The notes under the pieces are model-generated. The model made no database searches and was not told the DNA's origin. It worked only from the letters and a program-made list of their open reading frames with translations. A stretch of 64,000 bases of DNA from positions 13,672,353 through 13,736,352 of the forward strand of contig JAJEKV010000040.1 of the NCBI GenBank assembly GCA_021234155.1. The letters are read 5' to 3'. Positions 22,721-33,867 of the stretch are shown piece after piece. The stretch's first letter is position 1, and each line of letters opens with the position of its first letter. The stretch is from Isoetes taiwanensis (taxonomy: Eukaryota; Streptophyta; Lycopodiopsida; Isoetales; Isoetaceae). The position numbers and the translations under genes are program-made.

Positions 22721-23810
22721 AGCCTAAGGAAGAGTATAGAAAGGAATAAGGTGGATTACATCTTGAGGATGGAATCGGTTGAGCCGTGCAAGCGGGATGG
22801 AAGTGACCCAAAGGGAAATCGGTTGCCCGAGCGTATAGCAAGGCTTATTTCAGAGTTCAAGGATGTATTTCCGGATGAAATCCGCATCGCCACCTTATAG
22901 GGGTGTGGAATGTGAGATCACATTGGCTCCGGGATCTGGCCTACCAAGAAGGCGCCATATAGAATGAGCACCCCAGTAATTGATTGAGCTCAAGAAACGA
23001 CGTGAATTGCTCGAAGCTTGGATTTATAAGAGCAAGTGTGTCTCCTTTGAGCACCTATACTCTTTGTGAAGAAGAAAGATGGGAGCTTAAGAATGTGCAT
23101 AGACTATCGCCCGCCTTAATAAGCGAGGCGATAAAGAACAAGTATGCATTGCCAAGGGCGATGATCTAATGGACCCGATTACAAGGAGCAAAGGTATTCT
23201 CTAAAATTGATTTGAGATCAGGATACCATCGATAAGAATAAAAGAAGAGGATATCCATAAGACCGCTTTAACGCGGTATGGTCACTTTGAGTTTCTGAGA
23301 ATGCCCTTTGGACTATCGAATGCTCCAAAGAACGTTTATGCGCCTCATGAACGACATCTTCGAGACTTCTTGGATGAGTTTGTCATTGTCTTCTTCGACG
23401 ATATTCTAGTCTACAAAGAAGTCCCTTGAAGAGCATTGTCAAGCATCTCGTGAAAGTGTTGGAAAAGTTGAGACGTCATCGGTTGTATGGGAAGCTCTCT
23501 AAGTGCCACTTTGCAACAGCCGAGTGGAGTACTTGGGGCATGTAGTAACATCCGAGGGAATCTCCACAGATCCATCTAAGATTGAGGCAATAGTTGATTG
23601 GCCAGCCCAAGGAATGTGGCGGAAGTAAGAAGCTTTTCGGGTTGGCGGGATATTACGTAAAGTTCGTGAAGGACTTTGCTAAGTGGGCCCCCCCGCCGGA
23701 CCTCACTAAGGCCAAGAAGATTAAGGATTGGACTAGCCATTGGTTAGAGAAAGTCCAAGCTTCTTTTGAGAAGCTTAAAGAGGCCTTAACAACAGCACCA
23801 GTGCTTGTTC
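22721..23810 (+). pseudogene. Gypsy copy 1 reverse transcriptase, heavily frameshifted
   Basis: In successive frames: the FIRASVSPL region (from about 23025), [23 protein letters not shown], a piece giving TRYGHFEFLRMPFGLSNA, and the catalytic box FFDDILVY near 23393-23416 (F in place of the more usual Y of YxDD). Downstream, LGHVVTSEGIS and KKLFGLAGYYVKFVKDFAK are the thumb/connection motifs of Ty3/gypsy RT. More than ten indels by eye; it is not translatable. Confidence 0.88.
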
Positions 23811-24170
23811 TTCCGGATCCGACTAAAGATAAGTTGGTAGCAACAGATGCAAGCAAGATAGCAGGGGCGGGTCTTGATGCAAGAAGGAAGGGTAGTCGCC
23901 TACGACTCGAAGAAGATGAACGACGCCGAGCAACGCTACCCAACCCATGATCAGGAGCTGCTAGCCATTGTCAGGGCATTGAGGATATGGAGGCATTATC
24001 TGTTGGGAAGGAAGTTTCAGTTGGATACTGATCACCAGAGCCTTCAGTATCTTTTCACCCAGCCCTCCTCAACTTAAGGCAAAGGAGGTGGATGGAATTC
24101 CTTGAGGAGTATGATTTTGATATTATATATAAGCCCGGTAAGCTTAATGTTGTAGCGAGATGCCCTCTCC
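23811..24170 (+). pseudogene. Gypsy copy 1 RNase H
   Basis: LVATDAS (first catalytic Asp), then VVAYDSKKMNDAEQRYPTHDQELLAIVRALRIW (catalytic Glu in QELLA) and FQLDTDHQSLQYLF (third Asp in TDH). This is the standard Ty3/gypsy RNase H set, split over two frames. The tether after it reads KPGKLNVVARCPL where ADALSR is usual. Confidence 0.88.
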
Positions 24171-25349
24171 AGGAGACCATTTCAGACAAGGACGCATTGT
24201 AATGCGATTTCCACTCTTTCGAGTGAGTTTGGCAAGAAGATTGAGGAGTCCTTGCCAACAGATGTGGACTTCAAGGAGGTATGGGAAAGTCTTTCCAAGG
24301 AAGCCAGAACAGATAAGGAGCGGGAAGCCTTCAAGCATTATAAGAAGGAAGGCAACTTTGTTGTATCACAAGCATAAGTTGTGTGTGCCCGAATCATCGG
24401 GGTAAGGAAGCTAATTCTTCATGACACACATAACAGCCCAATAGCGTGGCATGCGGGCTTCATGAAGACCTATTTCAAGATTCAAGTAGCTACCTCGCCG
24501 GGGAATGAAGAGGCGATAGCTGCATATATTCGGGATTGCCGTTATGTCACAGACCAAAGCGAGCAACTTCAGATTCGGTGCTCTTGAGCCATTGGGGGTG
24601 CCAAATGCAAAGTGGGAGGTCATAAGCATGGATTTCATCACAGGTCTCCCTAGAACTCTTGAGGCAAGGATGCATTGATGGTTGTCGAGATAAGTTATCT
24701 AAGATGGCACATTTTGTGCCTTGCAAGACTAATGACACCGCATTAGATAACGCCAAGTTATTTGTAAGGGAGATTTTTCAGACTCCATGGCATGCCTCGG
24801 GAGATAATATCGATAGGGATTCCAAGTTTATGAGTGCCTTCCGGGCGGGGACCTCTTCAAAGCACCATTCGACGAAGCTCTCCATGAGCACGGCATATCA
24901 TCCCCAAACGGATGGCCGAGGACGGAGAGGACGAATCGGATCATTGAAGACATGCTTCAAGCTATGTGTGGAACAAGCGGTCCAAGTGGGATGAGTACAT
25001 CCACTTGGTGGAATTCGCCACAATACAAGGTGCCAGAGTCATCTCAGATGTCTCCTTTCATGGTAAATTACGGGTACCCGGTTAACCAGGATACCGCACA
25101 ATCGCGTGTCCAAGGTAGAAGTATCCCAGCAGAGATGTTAGGGGATATCAGCAGCCTAGTGGAAGAAGTAAGGGGTTATTTATTGGCAGCAAAGAAGTCG
25201 AGAAGAGTGTAGCCGAGCCAAGCACGGGACCGTAAGAGAATTCAAGGTAGGCGATAGCGCCCGGTTGAAGATAAAGGTGAAGCAAGCCAAGTCGCTGGAT
25301 TGGGGGCTGCAAGAAGCTTGCCCCTAGGTGGGCTGGTCCGTTCAAGATT
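24171..25349 (+). pseudogene. Gypsy copy 1 integrase, frameshifted
   Basis: The zinc-binding end is degraded (DTHNSPIAWHAGFMKTY...IRDC). The core is recognisable in pieces: SMDFITGLPR, LSKMAHFVPCKTNDTA, DRDSKFMSAF and MSTAYHPQTDG, which contain the first two catalytic Asp; the usual E..NR region is degraded. The C-terminal part near 25230-25350 (GDSARLKIK..., PRWAGPFKI) leads in frame changes to the chromodomain-containing end. Confidence 0.86.
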
Positions 25350-25658
25350 TTGGAGAGAGTGGGCTCTCAAGCCTACAAGTTGGATCTTCCAGCCCATCTC
25401 AAGGTTCACAAGGTCTTCCACGTAAGTTTATTAAAAAGGCACAATCCTAACCTTGAGGAGGTTTTGGATACTCCAACCTTGTTGGAAATGTCGGAGGAGC
25501 AAGTAGAAATAGTGCCTGAATTGCTTCTTGATAAGTCATTCAAGAAGACTAGGAGGTCTCAGTTCCTCCAGTATTTGGTTAAGTGGAAGCACTTACCCGT
25601 GGAAGATGCGACATGGGTATTGAAGCAAGACTTGGAGAAGCAATACCCGAGTTTATGA
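25350..25658 (+). CDS. Integrase C-terminus and chromodomain of gypsy copy 1 (open segment)
   Basis: A 102-codon open segment. It starts in the integrase tail (VGSQAYKLDLPAHLKVHKVFHVSLLKRH, the GPY/F-to-tail region) and ends in a chromodomain: VPELLLDKSF, then QYLVKWKHLPVEDATW and DLEKQYPSL. Chromodomains on Ty3/gypsy integrases define chromoviruses and are known to bind methylated histone tails and direct integration to heterochromatin. The Tyr and two Trp positions of the cage strand are present. It is the 3' end of a larger broken gag-pol frame, not an independent gene. Confidence 0.85.
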   Translation: MERVGSQAYKLDLPAHLKVHKVFHVSLLKRHNPNLEEVLDTPTLLEMSEEQVEIVPELLLDKSFKKTRRSQFLQYLVKWKHLPVEDATWVLKQDLEKQYPSL

Positions 25659-26560
25659 AGGAGTTTGATGGGCTTAGTCGTCTCGGACTTGGTCGCCCGA
25701 CTTGCGGTGGTTAGCTAGTATGTTGTTAGTTAGTTTTAAGCCCGGGCGCATGCATTCTAGTTACTAGGGTGCATGTGCGTAACCTTTGATCGTGTGGGCG
25801 ATGATGGGATACACCTTTAGGGCATTCTCTAGGCCACACGCACCAAGAGGTGCGCATGACCATAAGGGTCATGTGAGGGAGGAATGAGGCATGGTGGGCG
25901 ATGATGGGACATCGATCGGATGATCTCTATGCCACGCGCGGGTACGCACACCTGGCCGTAGGAGGGTCATGGTGAAGGGTAAAAGTGATCGGCGCGCCGA
26001 TGATGGGATCGTGAGACGTTCCCCTAGCTTCAAACCCGTGGGGCATGATGCACTAGGGGTACTCGGCACCCGTAACCGAAAGTACAAGGTAGCACTCGAT
26101 CATGGGCGATGATGGGAGCATCTTAAATGATCCTTAAGCTCAAACCAAAGGGCCATGATCTTGGGCAAGGTAGTAGAACAACCTTGAGTCAGTAGTTTGG
26201 CTCAAGGAGGTAAGGGGGTGGTCCCTAAAACCACAAATTATTAACTAAACTAACGTAATGTGCTCCTTTTTTGGGCAAGTAGAAGGTGGACTTCAACGAG
26301 GAGCGCATTACGAGAAGATAGGGGAGCCATAATTTAGATTATGAACCCTAATAACTCTTACAATAATGTTTTGAATTATCGTAAGAAATAACCGTGTTAA
26401 GGCTATATAATTTTGTATAAGTACAAATATAGCCTAAATTTTTGACTTGAACTAATAAAACTTGATTGCTAAACTAAACTAAAGGTTATGACATGTTGTT
26501 GCTTGTGCAGGCATAAGGTAGGTTCGTCACCTTAGCGCAATGCCGAGGACAAAGATTGTC
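25659..26560 (+). other. 3' untranslated region of gypsy copy 1, with four spaced repeats
   Basis: Non-coding. The phrase GGGCGATGATGGGA recurs at about 25796, 25896, 25996 (as GCGCCGATGATGGGA) and 26104, about 100 bp apart, each embedded in a loosely repeated unit with 'ccacgcgc' and 'gggtcatg'. Possibly a packaging or 3'-end structure. The rest shows nothing recognisable. Confidence 0.6.
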
Positions 26561-26572
26561 CTAAGGGGAGAA
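26561..26572 (+). other. Polypurine tract
   Basis: CTAAGGGGAGAA lies directly before the TGTG of the 3' LTR; it is the plus-strand primer of reverse transcription. Confidence 0.8.
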
Positions 26573-28217
26573 TGTGCCGGTCCAGGAATATACGCCATAA
26601 AACACGATATTCCCCGATCCGTCACCATACAAGTCTATCTTCATAGCCTTGTATACCATAGATTGTGGCACTAGGGGGCATGGCTAAGATATTCTCATAA
26701 CTTAGCCAACCATAGGTTAAGCCATTATCCACGTGGCCTTAACCTATTGGGGCACCGCCACACAGGACTCACCCGATTGATGCCACGTGGCATCCTAGGT
26801 GGACCTAACTTATATAGGCATAAACCCTAACCCTAGACCTCTTTCCAGCCCTAGCACCCAGAGACTCACCTATTCGTTCGAAACCTCGTTTCGAACATCG
26901 TTTGCTATGGCATAGACTGGTGCAGCAGCCCCAGCAGAGTAGACTCGTTCTTGGAGTAGGAGCGGCATCTCGTGAGTCGGAGACCATGGAGGCACACGGA
27001 TCTGGAGGGAGAGCTTCAGGAGCAGGTATGTAGGATAGTGGTTGTGATAGCTCATCTGGAAATTAGCATTCCAGATATGCTAGTATTTTGTATCTAGAGT
27101 AGAGCCATCCTAGAACCCATATTCAACATCTTGAACCCTAATCAAGGAACCCTAACCATTAGTTAGTTGTATGATTAGGTTAAGATGTTCTTCTTATGAT
27201 TATTCTCATGATGTGATGATTATGTGACGATGGTTGATCATGTTTGCTCCTCTTGTATTGGGAAGGGGGGTGGAGACCTAGAGCCATATGTAGTATGCTC
27301 CTAGAGTAGATCCCTTAGTTCCTATTAGTTGCGGCCTGTGCATAGGAGCCCACCAGGCTATCGAGGCTATGATATGACTCAGCACCACATAACGGGGCTA
27401 GAGGAAATGTGGAGGGAGGATCCCTGCCGAGTGGGGGCTTCGGGGGATCCCATAGTGGGCTAGGCTTATGGTCGGTCACTTCGTGTGGGCCGAGCATGGG
27501 TCCGACACCTCCTGGGGCAATGGTGTCGCCCTGCCTCTCGAGAGCTGCAAGCGTTGGCTTGGCTCTCGTTTTGGGGGGTTAAGTCGGGTACGAATCGTGT
27601 GTCGCCATGATTCTCTAGCCGCCCACGGAACCTCTAGACCCTGGGAAGGGGAGATGCAACCCTTCCTGCCTCATCGGACCAGGGAGATGCAACTGGAGTA
27701 GTCCCGGATGGGTGATGCCATGGGATTGCGATCCCAGGAAGGCTAGAGTCATGCCGAGCCTCGATTTAGCCCATCACCAAAGTATGCACTGTGAGGGGGC
27801 GGATGGAGTGGTCAACCCTAGCCATTGTTCTATGCCAGCCCTCGCCATTGCCATGACTCGGTCTGCTCTATCTTGAGGCCTAGCCGGTCAGTCATCCTCC
27901 TTACGAGTCTGAGCCGGGGTAGGAGCTCTCATGTTTTATGGTTCGTGATTATCATCTTTGCCTTGGTTTATGAGTGATGCACTACCCTTCGAGGTAGTAT
28001 TTGTATATGTTGATGCTAGTTCTGACGTGTTATCGCTTCCGCTGTTATAGGAGCCCATAGGGGAAGGGCGCGCAAGACACCTTCGTGTTCCCTTCCCGCA
28101 CTAAGAGTTACCTCAGAGTGCGGGGTAGACGAAGGGCCCATGCGGTTGTTGAGCCGGATGGGGGATTTCCTGCCGAGTGTACGGCCGGGCGCCGTACGTT
28201 TAGCAGGGAGCGTCACA
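26573..28217 (+). repeat. Gypsy copy 1, 3' LTR
   Basis: 1,645 bp, begins TGTGCCGG and ends CGTCACA, followed by GATCA. It is nearly identical by eye to the 5' LTR except for a cluster of small indels at about 27380-27920. Confidence 0.95.
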
Positions 28218-28222
28218 GATCA

Positions 28223-28789
28223 TCTCTTGTGCAAGGATAATGCTCCAAATGCAAAGGTTAAATCATGTTCTTCATTAGGGTTGAAGGAGTTGCAAAAAGG
28301 TTAACATCGAACCATTGAAAATAATAGTCAATGGTCATTAAGCCTATTTTTATTAATATGCCTGTGGAATAATTCGTGGGACGAAAATTCTGGATAGGAA
28401 AGTTTATCTAGCCCGGATCTACAGGCTTGTCGGTCGATTCTTCACCATATGACACTGAACAATGGGTAGCAGAATATATAGAGAAGCAGACGGATCTATT
28501 CACCACTGATTTGGTCCGGAATAGTTAAAGATCTCATCGATCAAAGTTGTACTGATATTCACTGCAGTGTTTTTCTTATTATTGTCGTTTTAAACTTGCT
28601 TTGAGTTCAAATATTGTGCTTGTTCTCTTCTCTAGTTCTCTTGTTCTAGAAGCTAGTTGGCATATTTTATGAGACAATATCCTTGAGATAAATTGTGTGC
28701 AAATAGATTGTGTTGGGAACAAGTGTATTGTTGATTGAAACAAGTTGAAAACTCACACAGTTGAGAATACCATGTCCTTGATGAAAGCA
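28223..28789. other. Probable continuation of the copia 3' LTR and flank
   Basis: By the target duplication, bases from 28223 resume the sequence that stopped at 12170, so the first few hundred bases should be copia LTR. The LTR end is not clear. A TGTTGGGAACAAGTG motif at about 28712 could mark another LTR start. No gene is seen. Confidence 0.5.
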
Positions 28790-29521
28790 TCAGAAACAGG
28801 CCTTCTGATCCTCTCTGAGTGTCTCATATGATGGTGGTGGTGCTGGTGGTAGATGTGCGTGTGGAGTAGCCCTGAAAGTCACTGGATCGATAGTCGAAGG
28901 TGCCTCCCTTGCCCATGAAAGAGCCCTTGCTGCGGCTGCCCCTGGTGATTTGGGGTGAGACGCATGCACCCTAGTCCGAAGATTACCGGGAAGTCCTTCA
29001 ACGTACGGCTTTGAAGCTTGGTTTGTTGGAGGAGTGGGCATTCGAGACTCTACGTGGAGTATAGCGAGCCTTGAAAATTTGAGAAACTGTGTTGAACCTG
29101 CACTTAATGCCTATTATGCCATTAGCTACTTCCCATATGCGTTTGAAACCTCCTGGATTTGCTGCAACCAAAATTCAACATCCATGCGGGAGAATTGGAG
29201 GAGCTTTAGAACACTCCACATGTTGTTGACGTGCTGAGTGTCAGATTCGGAAGAGTCGCTGGTGGCTGAGGAAGAGGTGGATGTTGATACCGGGCATGGA
29301 CATTTAAGGCGTCGATGGCGCGCAGGTACACGAGAAACCGTAGGCTGAGGTGTGCATTGCCTAAGATACGCGTGCAGTTCTGCGGTTTGGTGCTTGAGAA
29401 GAGTAATATCGGGTTCGCAAATCGAGAGTTGATACTCGACCATGGCAGTCCGTAGAGGGTGTCGTATTCCATGTATAGCAAAAGGCAGATTACTTATAGA
29501 TGATAAATGTGTATGAAACAA
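28790..29521 (-). pseudogene. Gag-like fragment, minus strand
   Basis: One frame with stops: MVEYQLSICEPDITLLKHQTAELHAYLRQC, a Ser-rich tract, MDVEFWLQQIQEV, then after about 85 bp with stops YVEGLPGNLRTRVHASHP and AAARALSWAREAP. 'Short coiled-coil, Ser-rich linker, WLxQI, then GLPxxLRxxV' is the layout of Ty3/gypsy gag proteins. It lies on the same strand and on the internal side of the minus-strand LTR at 31768-33329 and may belong to that element, although it differs from the gag of copies 1 and 2. Confidence 0.5.
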
Positions 29522-30714
29522 ATCAATAAGGATTGAACATACACAGATAACGTCGATAGGTAAACGATTGTAATAGGAACGTGCAGAATGATATTAGAAT
29601 TTCTGGTTGGGTGACGCATAAGAATTACATGATGCTAGCCCGGATAAGGACAGTCGAAGTCAATGGTTTACCCAAAATTATAGCAGGTACCCTAATGACT
29701 CTAGGTAACTTAGCAAAGTAATGAACATGATAAAAGAATGGAGGGCCGGGTCAGACTAACGTGATTATACGGGAAGTCTAGGTATGGCATAAGATCAATA
29801 TAGAAGAATATAAGAATTAACAATACAAGGATTTATAAGGATGCTAAGACATAGAGATTGAAGGATATACGGGTTTGACAGAAACAAAGGAATTTTAAAC
29901 GCCTAACGGGAATTTTGACACATAGACTAATATTGTGTGTGGCTACGGAGATGCAAAGGCTATTAATTTGTCAATGATTTAATACATGGCTACGGAAAAA
30001 AATAATGGCAATTGGGAGTGACATGGTGAAGAATATGTTTGCCTGGGTAATACTAAGTTTTGGGACTGGCAGAAATCCCTTGAGAGACATAAGCTAATTT
30101 ATAAATTTGTTGAGAATCAAGAACTAGGATAATGGTCAGAAGACTTTGCTCGAACCGCGTCGGGATATCCTAGGGAGAGTTGACTAGACAACAATGGTTG
30201 GTTTGCATTAGATTGATATACTAGAACAATTCTAAGAGAACGACTAAAAGGAATTCCAGTATGGTAGAATATCCTTGTGTAGAATTGGAACGAGTGAAGA
30301 TGTATTGCAAGTTGAGATAACAGTAGGTAGAGTCATGTGGCGGTTCAAAGTGATACATGGAAGAAGCATCTAGCTAATTGAAGATTAAGGAAGACAGAGC
30401 TACTACTGAATAGTAGAGAGATGGGTTATTATATCCATTGAATACGTAGAGGAGGCATTTCCTCATCGTAATGAATGGGGGTAGAATAAAAGGACAAGGT
30501 TGCATTCTAGATGTGCGTGGATAAGATATTGGTTGCGTCCCACGGTTACGACGAGCATCTGTCGCGGCGGGGAAATGAGGAATTCGGTCTCCTTCCTCGA
30601 ATCGCGGGTCCGTTCGCCACGTTACGGAGATTAACATCGAACTTGGCCATGTCGATGTACGTGTTGTAAGGCGCTTGGCGAAGAAGAAAAACGATAGTGC
30701 AGGAGCAGTCGGCG
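29522..30714. other. Gene-free stretch
   Basis: No domain is recognised on either strand. It is probably degraded internal sequence of the minus-strand gypsy relic. The minus frame at 30374-30637 has no family features. Confidence 0.4.
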
Positions 30715-30891
30715 GAGGTCGGCTACGGCAAAAATGTTTGCTCCGGCGGTTATGGCGAAATGCTTGCTCCAGTGGCTATGGCGAAAATGCTTGCTCCGGC
30801 GGCTATGGCGAAAATGCTTACTCTGGCGGCTATGGCAAAAATGCTTACCCCGGCGGTTATGGCGAAGAGGCTTGCTCCGATGGAGTTGTTA
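30715..30891 (+). repeat. 27-bp minisatellite, about six units
   Basis: The unit GCTTGCTCCGGCGGCTATGGCGAAAAT recurs with substitutions but mostly preserved length, from GGCTACGGCAAAAATG to CTTGCTCCGATGG. In the frame from 30675 each unit reads as nine residues such as SGGYGENAY/C, a GGYG-type repeat. It is bounded by no convincing gene, so coding status is open. Confidence 0.85.
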
Positions 30892-30989
30892 CCTTCACAA
30901 CGTGGGTTTACGGAAGGCAAACCTCTAATTTAAACAAGGTAAAGATGAAGTATAATTATTACAAAAAAGATTATATCCCTTCAAGAAAG

Positions 30990-31232
30990 AAGTTGGCTCA
31001 TTGGTAAAGGTGTTGGCTTGGGTCAGGGATTCAATCCCATGATGTACCTTTTGCTTAAAAGAATGTTTAACTGGACAAAACAGAATATTAGATGTGTATA
31101 GATAAGAGATAGAACATGATATCCTAAATGAAGAGTGTTGGCAAGATGGAAGGGGTGTTGGGTTGAAGGTGGGAGGTCACGGGTTCGAAACTGAGCGAAT
31201 GTAAAAAAATGGCGGGAATTTTTTTTTTTTAA
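30990..31232 (+). repeat. Two tRNA-like SINE heads and a T-run
   Basis: The first has A-box-like TGGCTCATTGGT at 30993-31004 and B-box-like GGATTCAATCC at 31027-31037. The second has TTGGCAAGATGG at 31138 and GGGTTCGAAACT at 31180-31191, and is followed by a run of T at 31218-31230 that could stop RNA polymerase III. They look like tRNA-derived SINEs; they are not functional tRNAs because no acceptor stem is visible. Confidence 0.5.
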
Positions 31233-31754
31233 AGTAGGCAGAATTTGCGTGTTTAGGTCTGTGGACCTATCGCGACCCCGCCACAGGCGCTAGAAAACCA
31301 CGGGTACCCCTGCCCGCCGATTAGGGTTTCACCCCTTTTTTTTTCATTATATTGGCGGGCGGGCGCGTAAACCTGCGCGCTGCCCCTACCCAGCATTTCC
31401 TACGGGCGCTAACGATTCGAGGGTATACCCAGTGAGTAGGTTTAGGGTTTCGGCCGATTTCGTGGGGTCCACACTCGCTCGACTGCTGTCCCAGGTCGCC
31501 CGTAGGTCAATTCCTGGGTCCTGGATTCGATGGCGCCTATTTGCGCGTCTGAATAACCCTTTGTGAGTTATGGTCGGCCCAAATCTGCTCTTACAAAGAG
31601 AACTAAAAGTTTACACACCAACAAACTACTTACTAGCAAACCCATCAACCACAGTACCAAAGAGGTCTAAGGCTACTCTAAAGCTATCCTCTGTACTTAA
31701 CAGTCTACCGCGTTAGTACATGGCCAGTGCAATGGCTTGGTCTACCAAGAACAT
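31233..31754 (-). other. Leader of the minus-strand gypsy relic
   Basis: Between the SINE-like unit and the primer site; non-coding, partly GC-rich with simple G/C runs. Read on the minus strand it follows the LTR and primer site, so it should be the untranslated leader. No H3-like gene is found in it. Confidence 0.45.
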
Positions 31755-31766
31755 GCTCTGATACCA
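31755..31766 (-). other. Primer-binding site (tRNA-iMet), minus strand
   Basis: GCTCTGATACCA, the reverse complement of TGGTATCAGAGC, next to the inner end of the minus-strand LTR. Confidence 0.92.
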
Positions 31767-31767
31767 C

Positions 31768-33329
31768 TGTGACGCTCCCTGAATATATACGGTGCTCCGG
31801 ACGTATACATACAGGGACTTCCCCCTCCCATGGCAATCAGCTCACCATGAGCAAGGCCCTCCGTCTAACCCGAACCATCCATAGAAAGATGCCCGGGTGA
31901 AGGACACGGAGGTGTCATTCGTCCCACGCCTTCAATGGGACTCCTAAGTCGCGGAAGCGTGAATACATGTTAGCATACAGCATAAATCATACATAAATAA
32001 CCACCACGAAGGGTGGCACATCCATCCAAGTACTAACGGCAAAGAAGATGCATCTAATCCTAAGGAAAACGCCCCAAACCCCAGGTTCTACCCCGGCTCA
32101 GACTCCTGTGAGGATGGACTGACAGCTCGGTCTCAAGAGATCAGCAGACAGAGGTATAACCTGGCGTTGGCTGGCATAGAACAGTGGCTAGGGTAGTCCA
32201 CTCCATCCGCTCCTCCTGTGCACACTTTGCAGATAGACTGAATCATGCTATGACGTGCTTGTAGCCCTTCAGAGATGCAATCCCAAGGAACCACCCTTCG
32301 GGACTACTCCAGGTTACATCTCCCCGGTCCGATGAGGTAGATCAGACAGGCGTCTCCTCCCCGAGTATGACGGATCCCTGGGTGTGCTAGAGAACACGTG
32401 CTGCATCAGCGACCTCCGCATTTGTACCCGACTTACTCCCCTAAATCTAAAGGTCAGCTCACCAACCCGTTCGAGCCCAGGGGGTCCATATAGGCACCTC
32501 CCTCCGGCCCAGGGAGTGTCAGACGCATACCCGGCCCTCTCCATGACCGGCTATAAGCCTAGCACACTATAGGAGTCCTGTAGCCGCGCCAGGCAAGACC
32601 CCAACCCCGATTCACCATCATACTCGTTATCTGGTGCTGAACCACATCATAGCATCCACAGCCAGGTAGGCTCTTGTGCACAGGCCGCGTCTAATGGGAA
32701 TAATACAGGGCTCTATCTAGGAGCATACTACAATACATGGGCTCAGAGGTCTCTACCCCCCGTAATCTCCCATCTCCGGAGTGCTAACTAAGTAAAGAAC
32801 TACTAAACCATCAACCAAAGCACATACAGAGACTAGAGATAAGAATACTCCATATCAATCAAGGGTTAGCCTAACAGGTAAACCACAGAGAAAAACAGAG
32901 AGAGAACACACCACAGAGAGGCGCTATGCTATAGATCAACAAAGTAACCTACTGACTAACCGTCAAATCGGTCTTGGGCTGCTCCATCTCGACTAGCTAA
33001 AGGGTGCCTGGCTGCTGCTTCTCCTCCTCCATCTCTAACTGCTCCTAATTCGAATTGGCACCCAAAAGCCCTAATTTGGGTGTCCCAATTGGAAACCCTG
33101 CCTTGCCCAATCGATTTGGGCCAGGTGGCATGTCATTAATTAACTAATTAAACTAATTAGGTTAATTAAGACAAAAATACCCTTAATTAGGTTTTATTAA
33201 TTTAGCATAGCTAAATTAATCCCTTTTAGGTCAACCCCCTAGGTTAATATACCCCATGGTGGCGTATCCCTACTACGTGATGTGTCAGTATATTTATATG
33301 TATACTGTATAAATACGTGGAATGTCACA
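31768..33329 (-). repeat. LTR of the same gypsy family, inverted and diverged
   Basis: 1,562 bp. On the minus strand it starts TGTGACATTCC and ends CAGGGAGCGTCACA, then the primer site. It shares long blocks with the 12171 and 33868 LTRs, for example the GGGGGGTAGAGACCT region near 32750 and the 'gcggcctgtgcac' region. It is clearly more diverged than the others. Its partner LTR was not found. Confidence 0.88.
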
Positions 33330-33867
33330 GATGCCTTGTCTCGACGCTCCTACCTTGAGCCCAATCTAGGTGATCCTGCATTCGACCAGCAATCACAGGT
33401 TATTCTAGGGCCTGATCGGTTCCAGCTTATGGCTCTCACTTTGTTCGAGAGTCCTCATGATATGGCCTTGTTGGAGTCTATTCGAGCATCTCTGCCCTCC
33501 GATCCATTGGCTCAAGACGTATTCTCACACCTTGGCTCTGCATCATCTTCTCAGTAAATGCGATCAGACTATGATCGTTTTGAGGTTTGAGATGGACTCC
33601 TGTTCCATGATGGGCTTCTATATGTGTCAGATGGTGCTTCTAGGCTTCGGGTTCTCCAGGCTTGCCATGATTCACCTATGGCCGACCACTTTGGAGTAGC
33701 CAAAGCTCTTGAACTTATTAGTCGAGAGTATTGGTGGCCTGGGCTTCGTCGCTCTGTCGAAGCTTTTATTCGATCCTGTGACACCTGCTGTCGAGCGAAG
33801 GTTCCAAGGCATCTTCCTCATGGCCTTCTTCAGCCACTGCCGGTACCAGATGGACCTTGGAAGAGCA
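33330..33867 (+). pseudogene. Tcn1/sushi-like chromovirus pol fragment: RNase H end and integrase zinc domain
   Basis: The frame begins DALSRRSYLEP (the end of the RT-RNase H tether) and contains LLYVSDGASRLRVLQACHDSP, HFGVAKALELISREYWWPGLR and IRSCDTCCRAK: the His-His-Cys-Cys zinc domain of Ty3/gypsy integrase. It ends at GPWKSM, where gypsy copy 2 has inserted. Two stops interrupt it (33555 and about 33588). The wording resembles the fungal, moss and vertebrate chromovirus lineage more than plant Tekay/CRM types. Its partner C-terminus is at 42195-42407. Confidence 0.8.

Larger units (their letters stand above)
12171..28217 (+). mobile_element. Ty3/gypsy chromovirus with extra histone-H3-like and unknown genes (copy 1, complete)
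   Basis: A 16-kb element bounded by GATCA at 12166-12170 and 28218-28222 (5-bp target duplication). Order: LTR - tRNA-iMet primer site - histone H3-like gene - unknown second gene - gag - protease - RT - RNase H - integrase - chromodomain - 3' UTR - polypurine tract - LTR. Both LTRs are 1,645 bp, start TGTG and end CGTCACA. Two insertions lie inside: 16621-18319 and 19806-20975, so the element itself is about 13.2 kb. The LTRs look almost identical, yet the internal genes carry many small indels. It may therefore have been mobilised in trans from an already defective template, or the sequence may contain consensus errors. Confidence 0.93.

Noticed and set aside
30990-31191. Functional tRNA genes
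   Set aside because: A- and B-box-like motifs are present but no acceptor stem or anticodon arm can be folded; SINE heads are more likely.
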